Assembly (NCBI GenBank): GCA_964512485.1
Contig: CAZEHJ010000012.1
Span: forward strand, 1 to 61,817
DNA length: 61,817 bases
Direction: 5' to 3'
Source of the DNA: CAZEHJ01 sp964512485
GTDB taxonomy: Bacteria > Bacteroidota > Rhodothermia > Rhodothermales > UBA10348
Shown here: positions 1 to 8,938 of the stretch, piece by piece
How positions within the stretch are numbered: the first letter of the stretch is position 1
Layout: every line of letters begins with the position of its first letter
Program-made: the position numbers and the translations under genes
The notes under the pieces: generated by a model
What the model was told of the DNA's origin: nothing
What the model saw: only the letters and a program-made list of their open reading frames with translations
Database searches by the model: none

Positions 1-1
1 T

Positions 2-1135
2 CAGCGTGACGCCATGGGTGTCGGCTTCCGGGATTCTGAGGACCGGGAAGTCATCGACTACTTTTTTGCCAACGCCATGCGGTATCTGAGGCGCGAGCCG
101 ACGATCTGGATGCATTCGTGGCCTGGGAATTATAATGCCGCAGCCATGATTACCGGCGCGACCGCTACTCGCGCTGGAATTGAAGCGTTCCGTCCAATTG
201 CTGACATGTTGGAGGATGAAAACGCTCCAGGCACCTATTTCGTGGCTCCTGACATTGCGGCGCCGTATTCCGGACTGCTCCAACGACTCCACCGCCAGGG
301 TGATGTTGGGGTCTACGACTCGTTACGTGTTGAGGCTGATGGTCTCCCTGAAGATCAGGGTCAGCGTCTGGGCCGACTACGAGGCCTGCTCGAGGGATAT
401 GTGGGTGGTCCCGTCAAGGGCTATCGATCCACCGAACGAGGAATTGTGGGCATAAACACTATGGGAGGTTTGTATCCCAACGACTACACGTATTTCCTCC
501 CGGATTCGATCGGACGTCGCATCGCTCCGAAAATCATGGGTGATGAGTATTCACCGCTCACGCGAATCGGAACGACACAGCATTCTGACACAGATATAAA
601 CAATGGACTGCAGGGTGCCTCACCGGACCTGATGAACACGCTTCTCATGGAATCGCTCGAGAGGGTATCCTATGAAGGAAGTCTTTACAACCTCGTTTAC
701 AATCCTGAACTACTGGGCAGGAACCTGGGGACGATTGAAGCACTCGTCAAACGAGCCAAGAATCAGAACTTCTGGATCGCTTCTGGAGATTCGGTTGCAC
801 ACTGGTGGCGACTGAAGAGGGCGATCAACACATCGGTTGAGCAACGCGGACCTTCAAGGATTTACGTGAGCATCTCGAATGACAATGGCGCGAGAGCGGA
901 AGAGGTGACCGTGAGTATTTCTCTCGGCAAAGCGGTAGCGGCGGTGAACGTGCGCCCAGAATTGATCAACATTTTCAATCTCGTTCCTGACGAAATCGAT
1001 ATCCCACCTTACGAGCTGAAGGAAGGAGGGACAATCCTCGAACTTTCGATAAAGGAATTGAAGCCTCAGCAGTACAGAATTTTCCATATCGACTTGCTCG
1101 GCCCCGAGCTGGCGGTCGTCTCCGATGATTCGTGA
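2..1135 (+). CDS. Degenerate polysaccharide-deacetylase-like protein, 5' end cut by window edge
   Basis: The reading frame is open to the first bases of the window; an ATG lies at 14, but comparison with the next gene suggests it is internal. The visible part aligns by eye with the last two thirds of that neighbour from about its residue 265: both carry a WP motif, a NodB-like first strand, a GTYF/GSFF strand, a VAHWW/VLTWW motif and a C-terminal beta-rich domain. About 260 N-terminal residues are therefore probably missing. In NodB-type deacetylases the first strand ends in a catalytic Asp; here the strand reads AAAMITGATAT and has none. An enzyme is thus doubtful, and a carbohydrate- or envelope-binding role is only a guess. 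The stop TGA overlaps the next ATG by one base, so the pair is probably co-translated. Confidence 0.6.
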   Translation, partial: QRDAMGVGFRDSEDREVIDYFFANAMRYLRREPTIWMHSWPGNYNAAAMITGATATRAGIEAFRPIADMLEDENAPGTYFVAPDIAAPYSGLLQRLHRQGDVGVYDSLRVEADGLPEDQGQRLGRLRGLLEGYVGGPVKGYRSTERGIVGINTMGGLYPNDYTYFLPDSIGRRIAPKIMGDEYSPLTRIGTTQHSDTDINNGLQGASPDLMNTLLMESLERVSYEGSLYNLVYNPELLGRNLGTIEALVKRAKNQNFWIASGDSVAHWWRLKRAINTSVEQRGPSRIYVSISNDNGARAEEVTVSISLGKAVAAVNVRPELINIFNLVPDEIDIPPYELKEGGTILELSIKELKPQQYRIFHIDLLGPELAVVSDDS

Positions 1136-3081
1136 TGCGATTTGAATTCAGACATATCGCACGAACTACAGTTTTCGTTCTGGCGCTGGCTCTCGCATCG
1201 ATTCCGACGCTGTCTTCCGGACAGGCGGTTCAACGACTGATCAATTTCCAGCAGCCTTCGCGCAGTGTGGCGATGGATCTGCTTCCATTTCTGGAAGACG
1301 ACAAAGACCCCAAGGTTGCTCTTTTCCGCTCCATACAAACCGAACGCTACATCACCAATGACACGTTGGCGGTTGAGAATGCGGTTTACTACTGGGAGCT
1401 GTTGCTCCTGGGACTGAGAGTTCCGTTCAAGATTATTGACGAGCGTGACATCGGCGGCGGTATCGACAAAGATTTCGACGTTGTTATCATGCCCGCAACT
1501 GAGGCGTTGTCCAAACGGCAGAAACGCCGCATCAAGGATTATGTCAACAATGGTGGTGGGCTGATCGCATCGGGCCGCTTCGGCATGTTTGATGAGGACG
1601 GTAACAGGAATGATGATGATTCCTGGTTCCAGAATCTGTTTGGCGCTGTGCAGACGAACGAAGTTCTCGCACAGCCATTCGGATATCTCCAGAGCATCGA
1701 CGGAAATACGCCATTGAGTAATGGTATCCCGATCGGATACCACATGAATATCGCCGCACAGCGGCCGTTGACCCTGGCCCGTATTCTGGAACCCGGGGAA
1801 GACGATACCAATGAAACGCAGGCTGCCGGCCGGTTCATCTCTTATGACCCTTCGGATCAGGAATTTTTCGACCAGTATACCTCTGTTCTTTACCGTGAGT
1901 ATGGACGTGGACGCACCGTCTGGATGCGATTCAATCCTCAGGACGTATCGAGGGAAAAAGAGCAGCAGGAAAATTATCAGCGACTGATTGTGAACAGTAT
2001 CGGGCATCTGGCAAGGGTGACGTCGATCTCGTTCTCGCCCTGGCCTCAGGCACGCCCGATGGCATTCAGTGTGGCCGCCATGGCCGCCGCGGGTTTCGAC
2101 CCCCTGACCTACATGGAAGGTCTGGAAAACATGCTCAATATCCTTGAGATGCAGCAGGTACCGGGGAGCTTTTTCCTGGCTTCCTCTGAAGTGCACGCAT
2201 TCCAGGATCTGATGGTTCGCATGAACCAGCTTGGAGAAATCGGGCTTACTGCTGAAAACGACTTTGTCCTTATGGGACAGCCGATGGAGGTCCAGAGAGA
2301 TCGTATCCTGACAGCGCGCGAGCAACTCGGCGTGCAGGAAATCCACGGCGTATATCCTCCAGCCGGATTTTTTGACGGAAATACCATCCGGGCGATGGAA
2401 GAAATTGGAGGCGATTACCTTCTGCTTCCTGCCCAACCGAGCCTCGTGCCCGGCGTCATTGACTGGTGGGAAAAAGTGGACTATCGGGAACGTCTCACCA
2501 TCGAGGACCTGTTGCCGCCTGAAGAAGAAGCGATGCCTCTTTTTGTACCAGGAGAGGACGTGGTACCGACCACCGCCATGTCGGCAGCCGAGATCAAGTC
2601 ACTGCCTGATCCCCTTTCAATCATTCCCGTCACGGAAGGTCTCGCACCAACCTTTGACGAATCGTATGAAATCGTGCGCAATGCACACGGTTATTACGTT
2701 CTGGCCTACTATCCTGAAACGTACGCTTCACGTTCGCTGCAAGCCGCTGATTTCGAATCAACATTGGCCAGAGCCCGTCGGGAAGGTGCGTGGATTGCAC
2801 CTGCCTCAGACGTTCTGACATGGTGGAGAAATCGCGATCAAGTACGCCCGGTTATGACGGCCATGGGTCGGGACGAGATGCATCTGGATCTCATCAACGA
2901 CAGTGAAACTGCGATTACTGGACTGGTTTTGGAAGTCCGAGGAGAAAAAGGTCAATACGAGAATATGCGGATGGCTGGCGGACAGGGGAGTGTTCAGTAC
3001 ATAGAAGAACTGGATACGACGTATGTCTTTCTGCCCGTCATCGAGGTGGGAGTAACCAAGATTACACTGAATTGGCGTTGA
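1135..3081 (+). CDS. Secreted protein with GATase-like and degenerate NodB-like domains
   Basis: This 648-residue protein begins with a signal peptide (hydrophobic VFVLALALASIP, cleavage near SSGQA). Residues about 80-260 look like a class I glutamine-amidotransferase/ThuA-like Rossmann domain: a strand DFDVVIMPA, then YVNNGGGLIASG. Residues about 290-560 resemble the polysaccharide deacetylase fold, but the first strand (MAFSVAAMAAAG) has no catalytic Asp and the HxxxH zinc motif is not evident. A beta-rich C-terminal domain follows. I chose the ATG at 1135, which shares a base with the upstream stop; a GTG lies directly before it at 1132. It is a paralogue of the preceding gene. The exact function is unknown; a non-catalytic envelope or polysaccharide role is inference. 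Confidence 0.65.
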   Translation: MRFEFRHIARTTVFVLALALASIPTLSSGQAVQRLINFQQPSRSVAMDLLPFLEDDKDPKVALFRSIQTERYITNDTLAVENAVYYWELLLLGLRVPFKIIDERDIGGGIDKDFDVVIMPATEALSKRQKRRIKDYVNNGGGLIASGRFGMFDEDGNRNDDDSWFQNLFGAVQTNEVLAQPFGYLQSIDGNTPLSNGIPIGYHMNIAAQRPLTLARILEPGEDDTNETQAAGRFISYDPSDQEFFDQYTSVLYREYGRGRTVWMRFNPQDVSREKEQQENYQRLIVNSIGHLARVTSISFSPWPQARPMAFSVAAMAAAGFDPLTYMEGLENMLNILEMQQVPGSFFLASSEVHAFQDLMVRMNQLGEIGLTAENDFVLMGQPMEVQRDRILTAREQLGVQEIHGVYPPAGFFDGNTIRAMEEIGGDYLLLPAQPSLVPGVIDWWEKVDYRERLTIEDLLPPEEEAMPLFVPGEDVVPTTAMSAAEIKSLPDPLSIIPVTEGLAPTFDESYEIVRNAHGYYVLAYYPETYASRSLQAADFESTLARARREGAWIAPASDVLTWWRNRDQVRPVMTAMGRDEMHLDLINDSETAITGLVLEVRGEKGQYENMRMAGGQGSVQYIEELDTTYVFLPVIEVGVTKITLNWR

Positions 3082-3181
3082 ACTGACCTCGCATTGGCTT
3101 AGAACCAGTGCAGATACCGAAGACCCACCCGGCAGAGCGCGTTTGCGATTCTGATTGCGGAGGTTAGATGGACCGTCCTGG

Positions 3182-3217
3182 AAAGCCGTTTCGATTTATC
3201 GAAACGGCTTTTCTTTT
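3182..3217 (+). terminator. Strong hairpin terminator for the leftward gene pair, overlapping bshB1 end
   Basis: A perfect 13-bp stem (AAAGCCGTTTCGA at 3182-3194 and its complement at 3199-3211) with loop TTTA is followed on the plus strand by TCTTTT. It should stop transcription of the two plus-strand genes. The loop TTA is, on the minus strand, the TAA stop codon of bshB1, and the right arm encodes its last four residues, so the structure is shared by both convergent units. On the minus strand only a short U run follows. Confidence 0.8.
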
Positions 3218-3963
3218 GTCAGCATGGCAACCAGATCGTCGGTGCCAAGCGGTCCGTGTCGATAGAGAAAAGGTTCACCATATGAAGCCCCGATCCTGTA
3301 TCCATAGGTCTTCGCTCTGGCATCCATCCATTCCATGAATCCCGGATTGGAGATGAACGTCTCGGGTTCACCCTCAGCAGGGTCATATTCCGGATTGAAC
3401 ACCTGCGATGCGTACGCCCGAACTGCGTCGTTGCGTTGATTCCAGGTCTCGCTCACGTCGACGACAATCGTAGGTTCGAAATCGATCGACTGCATGTAGT
3501 GCAGGACGTGGTGCGGGCGCCAGGCTTGCTGGTTCGCACCGCCGTCATCTTTCGTTTCAATTTTGACCAGACCCGACTGGAATACGGCGTCGGCCACGAG
3601 CCTGGCGCCCGCTGGATGATCAGGATGGCGACATTCGGGCGCCGGAATGAGGAGTATATCCGGCCTAGTCGCCCTCAACTCTCGAATAACCTTCAGCCGG
3701 TTCTCGGGAGTGTTGGTTATATCGCCGTCCGGAAGTTGCAGATTTACCCGACGCGTGACTCCCAGGATGTCGGCTGCGGCGGCTGCTTCTTTCAGTCTGA
3801 GTTCTGGCGTACCTCGTGAGCCAAGTTCTCCGAGCGTGAGATCAACGATTCCGACCTTCCTGCCCTGCCCGATCATTCGGGCGACGGTTCCGCCTGCGCA
3901 GAGCTCGACGTCGTCCGGATGCGAGCCAAAAGCAAGGACATCATATTTGGTGGAATCGCTCAT
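3196..3963 (-). CDS. bshB1: Bacillithiol biosynthesis deacetylase BshB1
   Basis: BshB1 removes the acetyl group from GlcNAc-malate to give GlcN-malate, the second step of bacillithiol synthesis, in the cytoplasm. The 255-residue protein shows the LmbE/PIG-L zinc deacetylase signature GSHPDD (His15, Asp17, Asp18) and CRHPDHPAG (His113, Asp115, His116); by family precedent His15, Asp18 and His116 bind zinc. The length is close to the usual 230-250 residues. It starts three bases after the leuS stop and follows leuS and bshC in the same direction, so it is the last gene of that unit. Presence of bshC two genes upstream supports the BshB1 assignment over a mycothiol-type or general LmbE deacetylase. 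Its 3' end is part of a terminator hairpin. Confidence 0.93.
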   Translation of the reverse strand: MSDSTKYDVLAFGSHPDDVELCAGGTVARMIGQGRKVGIVDLTLGELGSRGTPELRLKEAAAAADILGVTRRVNLQLPDGDITNTPENRLKVIRELRATRPDILLIPAPECRHPDHPAGARLVADAVFQSGLVKIETKDDGGANQQAWRPHHVLHYMQSIDFEPTIVVDVSETWNQRNDAVRAYASQVFNPEYDPAEGEPETFISNPGFMEWMDARAKTYGYRIGASYGEPFLYRHGPLGTDDLVAMLTKEKPFR

Positions 3964-3966
3964 GGA

Positions 3967-6672
3967 TCAACCTACAACAATATTGACCAATCGTCCCGGT
4001 ACGTAAATCTCTCTGCGTATTTCTTTCCCTTCCAGATGGCGGGCAACATTCTCTTCTTCCCGTCCGGCCGCAATGATGTCCTCTTTGGCGGCGTCTGCGC
4101 TTACGTCAATCGTGCCGCGAACCTTTCCGTTTACCTGAACAGCAATCTTGATTGTATCCACTGCAAGCCAGTGCTCATCCGCCGCCGGCCAGGACTCGTA
4201 GGCGAGGGTTTCTTGGTGTCCCAGTCGATGCCACAACTCTTCCGCCATGTGAGGCGCCAGCGGTGCAAGAAGCAGCACGAAGGGATCGGCCAGAGCTCGC
4301 GGAATGGAGTCGAGAGCAACGAGCTCTGCCGTGAATTCAATCAGCGCTGCAATCGCTGTGTTGAAAGACATTCTCTCCATGTCCGTGGTAACGCGGTCAA
4401 TCGTCTTGTGCAGAGCGCGCATCAGTTCTTCAGAAGGTTCGTCATCCGAAACGAGCAACGTATCGCTGTCCAGATCGACAAAATTGCGCCAAACTCTGCG
4501 CAAGAATCGGTTTACTCCGACAATATCGCGCGTATTCCATGGTTTGGACGCTTCAAGAGGCCCCATGTACATCTCATAGAGACGGAGGGTGTCGCACCCG
4601 TACATATCGTTGATTTCATCAGGAGAGACGGCATTCTTGAGGCTCTTGCCCATCTTGCCGTATTCCTGCTTCACTGGAGCGCCTTTGTAGAAGTACTCTC
4701 TGCCCTGCTGATCCTGTACGTCCATCGCGGCCCTGCCGTCCTGATCCACCACCTCTGTGGCTTCAACGGCTATCCCACGTTCATCTCGGTAGGCATAGGC
4801 CTGGATGTATCCCTGATTGAAAAGACGTCCAAATGGTTCTTTTGTGGAAACGTGCCCAAGATCATGGAGGACTTTGTGCCAGAATCGTGCATATAGCAGA
4901 TGCAATACGGCGTGCTCAACACCTCCGATGTACAGGTCTACGCCTGAATCAGACATCCAGTAGTTCTCGCGGGAAGGATCGACGAAGGCCGACTCGTTCT
5001 TGTTATCGATGAAGCGCAGGTAATACCAGCAAGAGCCGGCCCACTGAGGCATCGTATTCAATTCGCGTTCGTAACGCTTGCCCTCTATCTCTACGATACG
5101 CCACGATTCCGGGGCCCTGCTCAATGGAGGGCGGGGTGGAGAATCGGGGTCATCGCTGGCCGTTGGCTTGAAATCTTCCATGGGCGGCAGTTCGACCGGA
5201 AGCTGTTCTTCGGGCACAGCTCTGACCGAACCGTCTTCACCGCGCAGAATCGGAAATGGCTCACCCCAATAACGCTGCCTGCTGAACAGCCAATCGCGGA
5301 GTTTGTATGTCACAGTCCCTTCGCCGACGCCCTGTTCTTCCAGCCACTCGATCATTTTGCTTTTGGCGTCCGCAATAAGGAGACCGTCCAGAAATCCGGA
5401 GTTGACGGCCGGGCCTTCACCCGTGTAGGCCTTCCCTTCGAAGTCTTCAGGAGGTTGAACTGTCCTGACAATGGGCAGCTCGAACACTTCCGCGAATTCC
5501 CAATCCCGTTCGTCCTGTCCCGGGACAGCCATGATGGCACCGGTTCCGTATCCCATCAGGACGTAGTCTGCTATCCAGATCGGTATTTTCGATCCGCCCG
5601 CTGGATTAATGGCGAATGCACCGGTGAACACACCCGTTTTCACCTTGGAGTCAGCCATCCGGTCGATGTCTGTCTTGCCGGAGGCCTCCTTTCGGTAAGC
5701 CTCGACGGCGTTCAACTGGTCTGAGGTCGTGAGATTGTCGACCAATTCATGCTCGGGAGCGAGCACCATGTAGGTTGCGCCAAAAAGCGTATCCGGGCGG
5801 GTGGTGAACACCCGAATCGAGTCTTCGTGGCCGTCCACTTCGAAGTCAACGTGTGCGCCTTCGCTCCTTCCTACCCAGTTGCGCTGCATCATCTTGACCG
5901 GTTCGGGCCAAACAACGCCGTCCAGATCTTCCACCAGCCGATCTGCATAGGATGTAATCCTGAGCATCCACTGTTTCAGTGGTCGTCGGTAGACAGGGTG
6001 GTTGCCCCGGTCGCTTCTTCCTTCGTTCGTGACCTCCTCGTTCGCGAGTACTGTTCCGAGTGCCGGACACCAATTTACGGGGACCTCAGCGAGGTAGGCC
6101 AGACGATGGGACTCGAGTTCGCTGTCTTTTTCCGACGCTGAGAGAAGAGACCAGTCGTCGCGCTGGCTTTCAAATTGTTCGACCAGATCCGCGATGGGCC
6201 GTGCACGCTGCTGTTCCGCGTCATAGAACGAATTGAACAACTGAAGGAATATCCACTGCGTCCATTTATAGTAGTCGACGTCCGTCGTGGCCAGCTTGCG
6301 ATCCCAATCGTAGCTCAATCCGAGAGCTTTCAACTGGCGCAGCATATTGTCGATGTTGTTCTCCGTCGTGACCCGCGGGTGCACGCCATGCTCTACCGCG
6401 AACTGCTCCGCCGGCAGGCCGAAGGCATCGAAGCCCATGGGATGTAGGACATTGAATCCACGCATCCGTTTATATCTCGAAACAATGTCTGTGGCAATGT
6501 ATCCCAGAGGGTGACCAACATGCAGCCCGATTCCGCTGGGGTAGGGAAACATGTCCAGTACGTAATATTTGGGCTTGGATGTGTCCACATCGTCAGCGAT
6601 GCGGAACGTGCTATTCGATGCCCAGAAGCTCTGCCACTTCTGCTCTATGTCCTTGAAAGGATAATCTGCCAT
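3967..6672 (-). CDS. leuS: Leucyl-tRNA synthetase
   Basis: Class I synthetase that charges tRNA-Leu. From the ATG at 6672 it has 901 residues, normal for bacterial LeuRS (about 860-900). The HIGH box appears as GLHVGHPLGY near residue 45, the CP1 editing domain follows (TTRPDTLFGATY region), and the KMSKS loop reads KMGKS. The C-terminal anticodon-binding region ends with a VNGKVRG motif. I prefer ATG 6672 (MADYPFK) because GGAAGAG lies about ten bases upstream. A TTG at 6696 gives eight extra residues and a 4-base TTGA overlap with bshC. It sits between bshC and bshB1. Confidence 0.96.
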   Translation of the reverse strand: MADYPFKDIEQKWQSFWASNSTFRIADDVDTSKPKYYVLDMFPYPSGIGLHVGHPLGYIATDIVSRYKRMRGFNVLHPMGFDAFGLPAEQFAVEHGVHPRVTTENNIDNMLRQLKALGLSYDWDRKLATTDVDYYKWTQWIFLQLFNSFYDAEQQRARPIADLVEQFESQRDDWSLLSASEKDSELESHRLAYLAEVPVNWCPALGTVLANEEVTNEGRSDRGNHPVYRRPLKQWMLRITSYADRLVEDLDGVVWPEPVKMMQRNWVGRSEGAHVDFEVDGHEDSIRVFTTRPDTLFGATYMVLAPEHELVDNLTTSDQLNAVEAYRKEASGKTDIDRMADSKVKTGVFTGAFAINPAGGSKIPIWIADYVLMGYGTGAIMAVPGQDERDWEFAEVFELPIVRTVQPPEDFEGKAYTGEGPAVNSGFLDGLLIADAKSKMIEWLEEQGVGEGTVTYKLRDWLFSRQRYWGEPFPILRGEDGSVRAVPEEQLPVELPPMEDFKPTASDDPDSPPRPPLSRAPESWRIVEIEGKRYERELNTMPQWAGSCWYYLRFIDNKNESAFVDPSRENYWMSDSGVDLYIGGVEHAVLHLLYARFWHKVLHDLGHVSTKEPFGRLFNQGYIQAYAYRDERGIAVEATEVVDQDGRAAMDVQDQQGREYFYKGAPVKQEYGKMGKSLKNAVSPDEINDMYGCDTLRLYEMYMGPLEASKPWNTRDIVGVNRFLRRVWRNFVDLDSDTLLVSDDEPSEELMRALHKTIDRVTTDMERMSFNTAIAALIEFTAELVALDSIPRALADPFVLLLAPLAPHMAEELWHRLGHQETLAYESWPAADEHWLAVDTIKIAVQVNGKVRGTIDVSADAAKEDIIAAGREEENVARHLEGKEIRREIYVPGRLVNIVVG

Positions 6673-6692
6673 GGAACGATTTCTCTTCCGAC

Positions 6693-8306
6693 TCAAATCT
6701 CGATGATCTGGTGAGTCGTTGTATCCAGATCAATCTGTTCAAAAAGGGTGGATCCGAAATCCGGTCCATACTTATTCAAAAAATATAAGGGCGACACAAA
6801 GCGCTCCTGAGGAATTCCGGATGGAAACAAGGCTGTGGCGACCTTTTCAAGCTGTGTTTTCAGCGTCTCGTGCTGGGCCTTTTCCGATTTCAAAACCCTG
6901 TCCTGCAATCGGGACCACTCTTTCATGAATGTGGCCCGAAGGGCATCTGCCGATTTGACCAGGGAACGATCAACGTTTTCGATCACTGGCTTGATGGTGT
7001 TGATCGCCTGGTGTAGTCCTGTGGATGCCTTTTTGAACTCATCTTCCAGGCTTGTATCCATCGTCGCAAGAACGACGTTTCGGAAAACCTTTTCGAACTG
7101 CTCTTCGAAGTCAGGGATATGCAGCTCATCGCGCAGAATGATTTTGGAAATCCGCTTTTCAAGCAGTGTGCAACTGGCTCTGGGATAGATGATGGGCATC
7201 TGGATACCGGCCCACTCGTACAATCCTTTGAACTGCGCGAAATAGGCCACTTCACCCGGGCCCGCGACGTAGGCCGCTGTCGGCAAGAGATAATCCTGCA
7301 TCAACGGGCGCATGACAACATTCGGGCTGAATGATCCGGGCGAATCTGCAAGCAGCATCTGCAGCTTTTCGAGCGTCACATCTTGTCCGTCCCTTGTTCT
7401 GAATCCATCGTCTACTGCGTCAAGTGCTGTTCGTCGATCGTCTCCGTGAACAAACAGATTGGTCGGATTGGTCTTGACCTGTGCATGGTACTTCTCTTCC
7501 AGCAACGCGCTTTGTGCGGAGAGCAACGAAGATGACGTGCTGTAATCAGTCAGCTCTTTGTCAAACAGCGGTGCCGCCATTTCTTTGAGTTGGTCGTCAT
7601 CCGGAGAGATGAACAAGATCTTTCCGGGCTCGAGGAGATGCTCGACCAATGTCACGAACGCTTCCAGCATTGAGCGGCCCGGCGCGTAAGCAGACCGAAC
7701 GACGGACATGAGATCATCACGGAAATCCGTAGGGGGGAGGAGCTGTTCAAGATCATCAACAGATGCGATGATATCCTGAGTCAGACTGAGTCTACCAATA
7801 GCGGTTTCAGAAGCAGCGGGGTCGTCTGGCGTATAGGATACTTTGGCAGTACCGGAGCCTGTCAGAAATCCCGAGGATGCGACTTCCTCAAAATCATGGT
7901 CCTCGCCTTCCAACCAGAACACCGCAACGGCAGGTTGTCCGCTCAACTCTTCCAATCTCTCAGCAAGCTGAATCGCCGAGATGGATTTCAACAGCGTATA
8001 CAGCGGTCCACCGAAAAGACCCAGTTGCTGACCTGTCACAACAGCAATAGATTCCGGCTGCGACAGCTTACGGATCAGGGGTTCTGACTGCTCCGCAATT
8101 CCGAACGCATTCGCCTGTTTCCGAAGAACGGAGGCCAGTCTGGTTCGATCCGGGCGGTCCTGGGCCACTCGTCGACAAGCATCTATCAGGTCTTCTTCCT
8201 TGCGGAAGTCGCCCGAGAAATAGGGAGAAAGGGATTCGAAATTCTCGGTGTAGTCTTTGAATAGATCAGAGAACGACCGGAATTCGCAAAAAGATATGCG
8301 ATTCAA
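6693..8306 (-). CDS. bshC: Bacillithiol biosynthesis cysteine-adding enzyme BshC
   Basis: BshC performs the last step of bacillithiol synthesis, adding cysteine to GlcN-malate. The 537-residue length matches the family (about 530-540). Supporting motifs include AVVTGQQLGLFGGPLYT near residue 90, followed by AVFWLEGEDHDFEE, both typical of BshC, and a C-terminal coiled-coil region (about 410-500). No ATG lies near the expected N-terminus. A TTG at 8306 gives MNRISFCEF and overlaps the upstream stop as TTGA, which fits translational coupling. It is followed by leuS and bshB1. No bshA is present in the window. Confidence is high for the family. Confidence 0.93.
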   Translation of the reverse strand: MNRISFCEFRSFSDLFKDYTENFESLSPYFSGDFRKEEDLIDACRRVAQDRPDRTRLASVLRKQANAFGIAEQSEPLIRKLSQPESIAVVTGQQLGLFGGPLYTLLKSISAIQLAERLEELSGQPAVAVFWLEGEDHDFEEVASSGFLTGSGTAKVSYTPDDPAASETAIGRLSLTQDIIASVDDLEQLLPPTDFRDDLMSVVRSAYAPGRSMLEAFVTLVEHLLEPGKILFISPDDDQLKEMAAPLFDKELTDYSTSSSLLSAQSALLEEKYHAQVKTNPTNLFVHGDDRRTALDAVDDGFRTRDGQDVTLEKLQMLLADSPGSFSPNVVMRPLMQDYLLPTAAYVAGPGEVAYFAQFKGLYEWAGIQMPIIYPRASCTLLEKRISKIILRDELHIPDFEEQFEKVFRNVVLATMDTSLEDEFKKASTGLHQAINTIKPVIENVDRSLVKSADALRATFMKEWSRLQDRVLKSEKAQHETLKTQLEKVATALFPSGIPQERFVSPLYFLNKYGPDFGSTLFEQIDLDTTTHQIIEI

Positions 8307-8899
8307 TTCTGTTCGCTTTTTAGACGGGTGATATCGTCCCGAAGTCTGGCCGCCAACTCGTAATCCTCGTCGGCGATCGCTTTGGCGAGGTCGTCTTCAA
8401 GTTGTTCGAGAGGAGAGCGAGGGGTGTCGTCGACTGGTTCGGCTTGTGCTTCTTCAGGCTCTGTTTCCACTGCTGCCAGGTCTTCATCGTCCTCCGTAGG
8501 AATACCAGCCTCGTCAAGAACCGGGACCGACACGTAAATGGGTGATCCTACTCGAACAGCGAGAGCCACTGCGTCACTCGGTCGGCAATCAAGCTGGGAG
8601 TCCGATCCGTTGACCGAATATCGGATCTTAGCAAAAAATGTCCCTTCCTTCAGTTCGTCGATCAGGATGTCGGAAACCTCAGCGGCGACCGAATCAAACA
8701 GATCGCGAATGAGATCGTGAGTCATTGGCCGCGGTGGCTGAATTTTTTCCAGTTCAAGCGCGATGGCCTGAGCTTCGAATGCTCCGATTATGATCGGCAG
8801 CCTTCGATTTCCGTCCACTTCTCCAAGAACCAGGGCGTAAGCCCCTCCACTGGAAGGACTGGTCGAAAGCCCGATGATGTCTACCTGGATCAAATCCAT
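8303..8899 (-). CDS. Bifunctional nuclease family (DUF151) protein with UvrB/UvrC motif
   Basis: The first 130 residues form a BFN/DUF151 domain: VDIIGLSTSP..., VLGEVDGNRRLPIIIG and the conserved LDCRPSDAVALAVR segment. Proteins of this family have been linked to nuclease activity, mainly in plants. An acidic linker of about 35 residues follows (EDDEDLAAVETEPEE). Residues about 163-195 (LEQLEDDLAKAIADEDYELAARLRDDI) match the UvrB/UvrC interaction motif, a two-helix coiled coil. This BFN plus UVR arrangement is common in Bacteroidota relatives. It precedes bshC with a 4-base overlap. A link to DNA repair or thiol stress is possible but not shown by the sequence. Confidence 0.85.
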   Translation of the reverse strand: MDLIQVDIIGLSTSPSSGGAYALVLGEVDGNRRLPIIIGAFEAQAIALELEKIQPPRPMTHDLIRDLFDSVAAEVSDILIDELKEGTFFAKIRYSVNGSDSQLDCRPSDAVALAVRVGSPIYVSVPVLDEAGIPTEDDEDLAAVETEPEEAQAEPVDDTPRSPLEQLEDDLAKAIADEDYELAARLRDDITRLKSEQN

Positions 8900-8938
8900 C
8901 TGCTGGGGGAGGAATTAGGTTTGTGTTGTAGATGCCTT

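Noticed and set aside
1066..2436. 456-residue frame on the minus strand
   Set aside because: It lies fully inside the secreted plus-strand gene, which has a signal peptide and a paralogue; the antisense product resembles nothing.
3919..4896. 325-residue plus-strand frame opposite leuS
   Set aside because: Antisense shadow of a clear LeuRS gene; no similarity.
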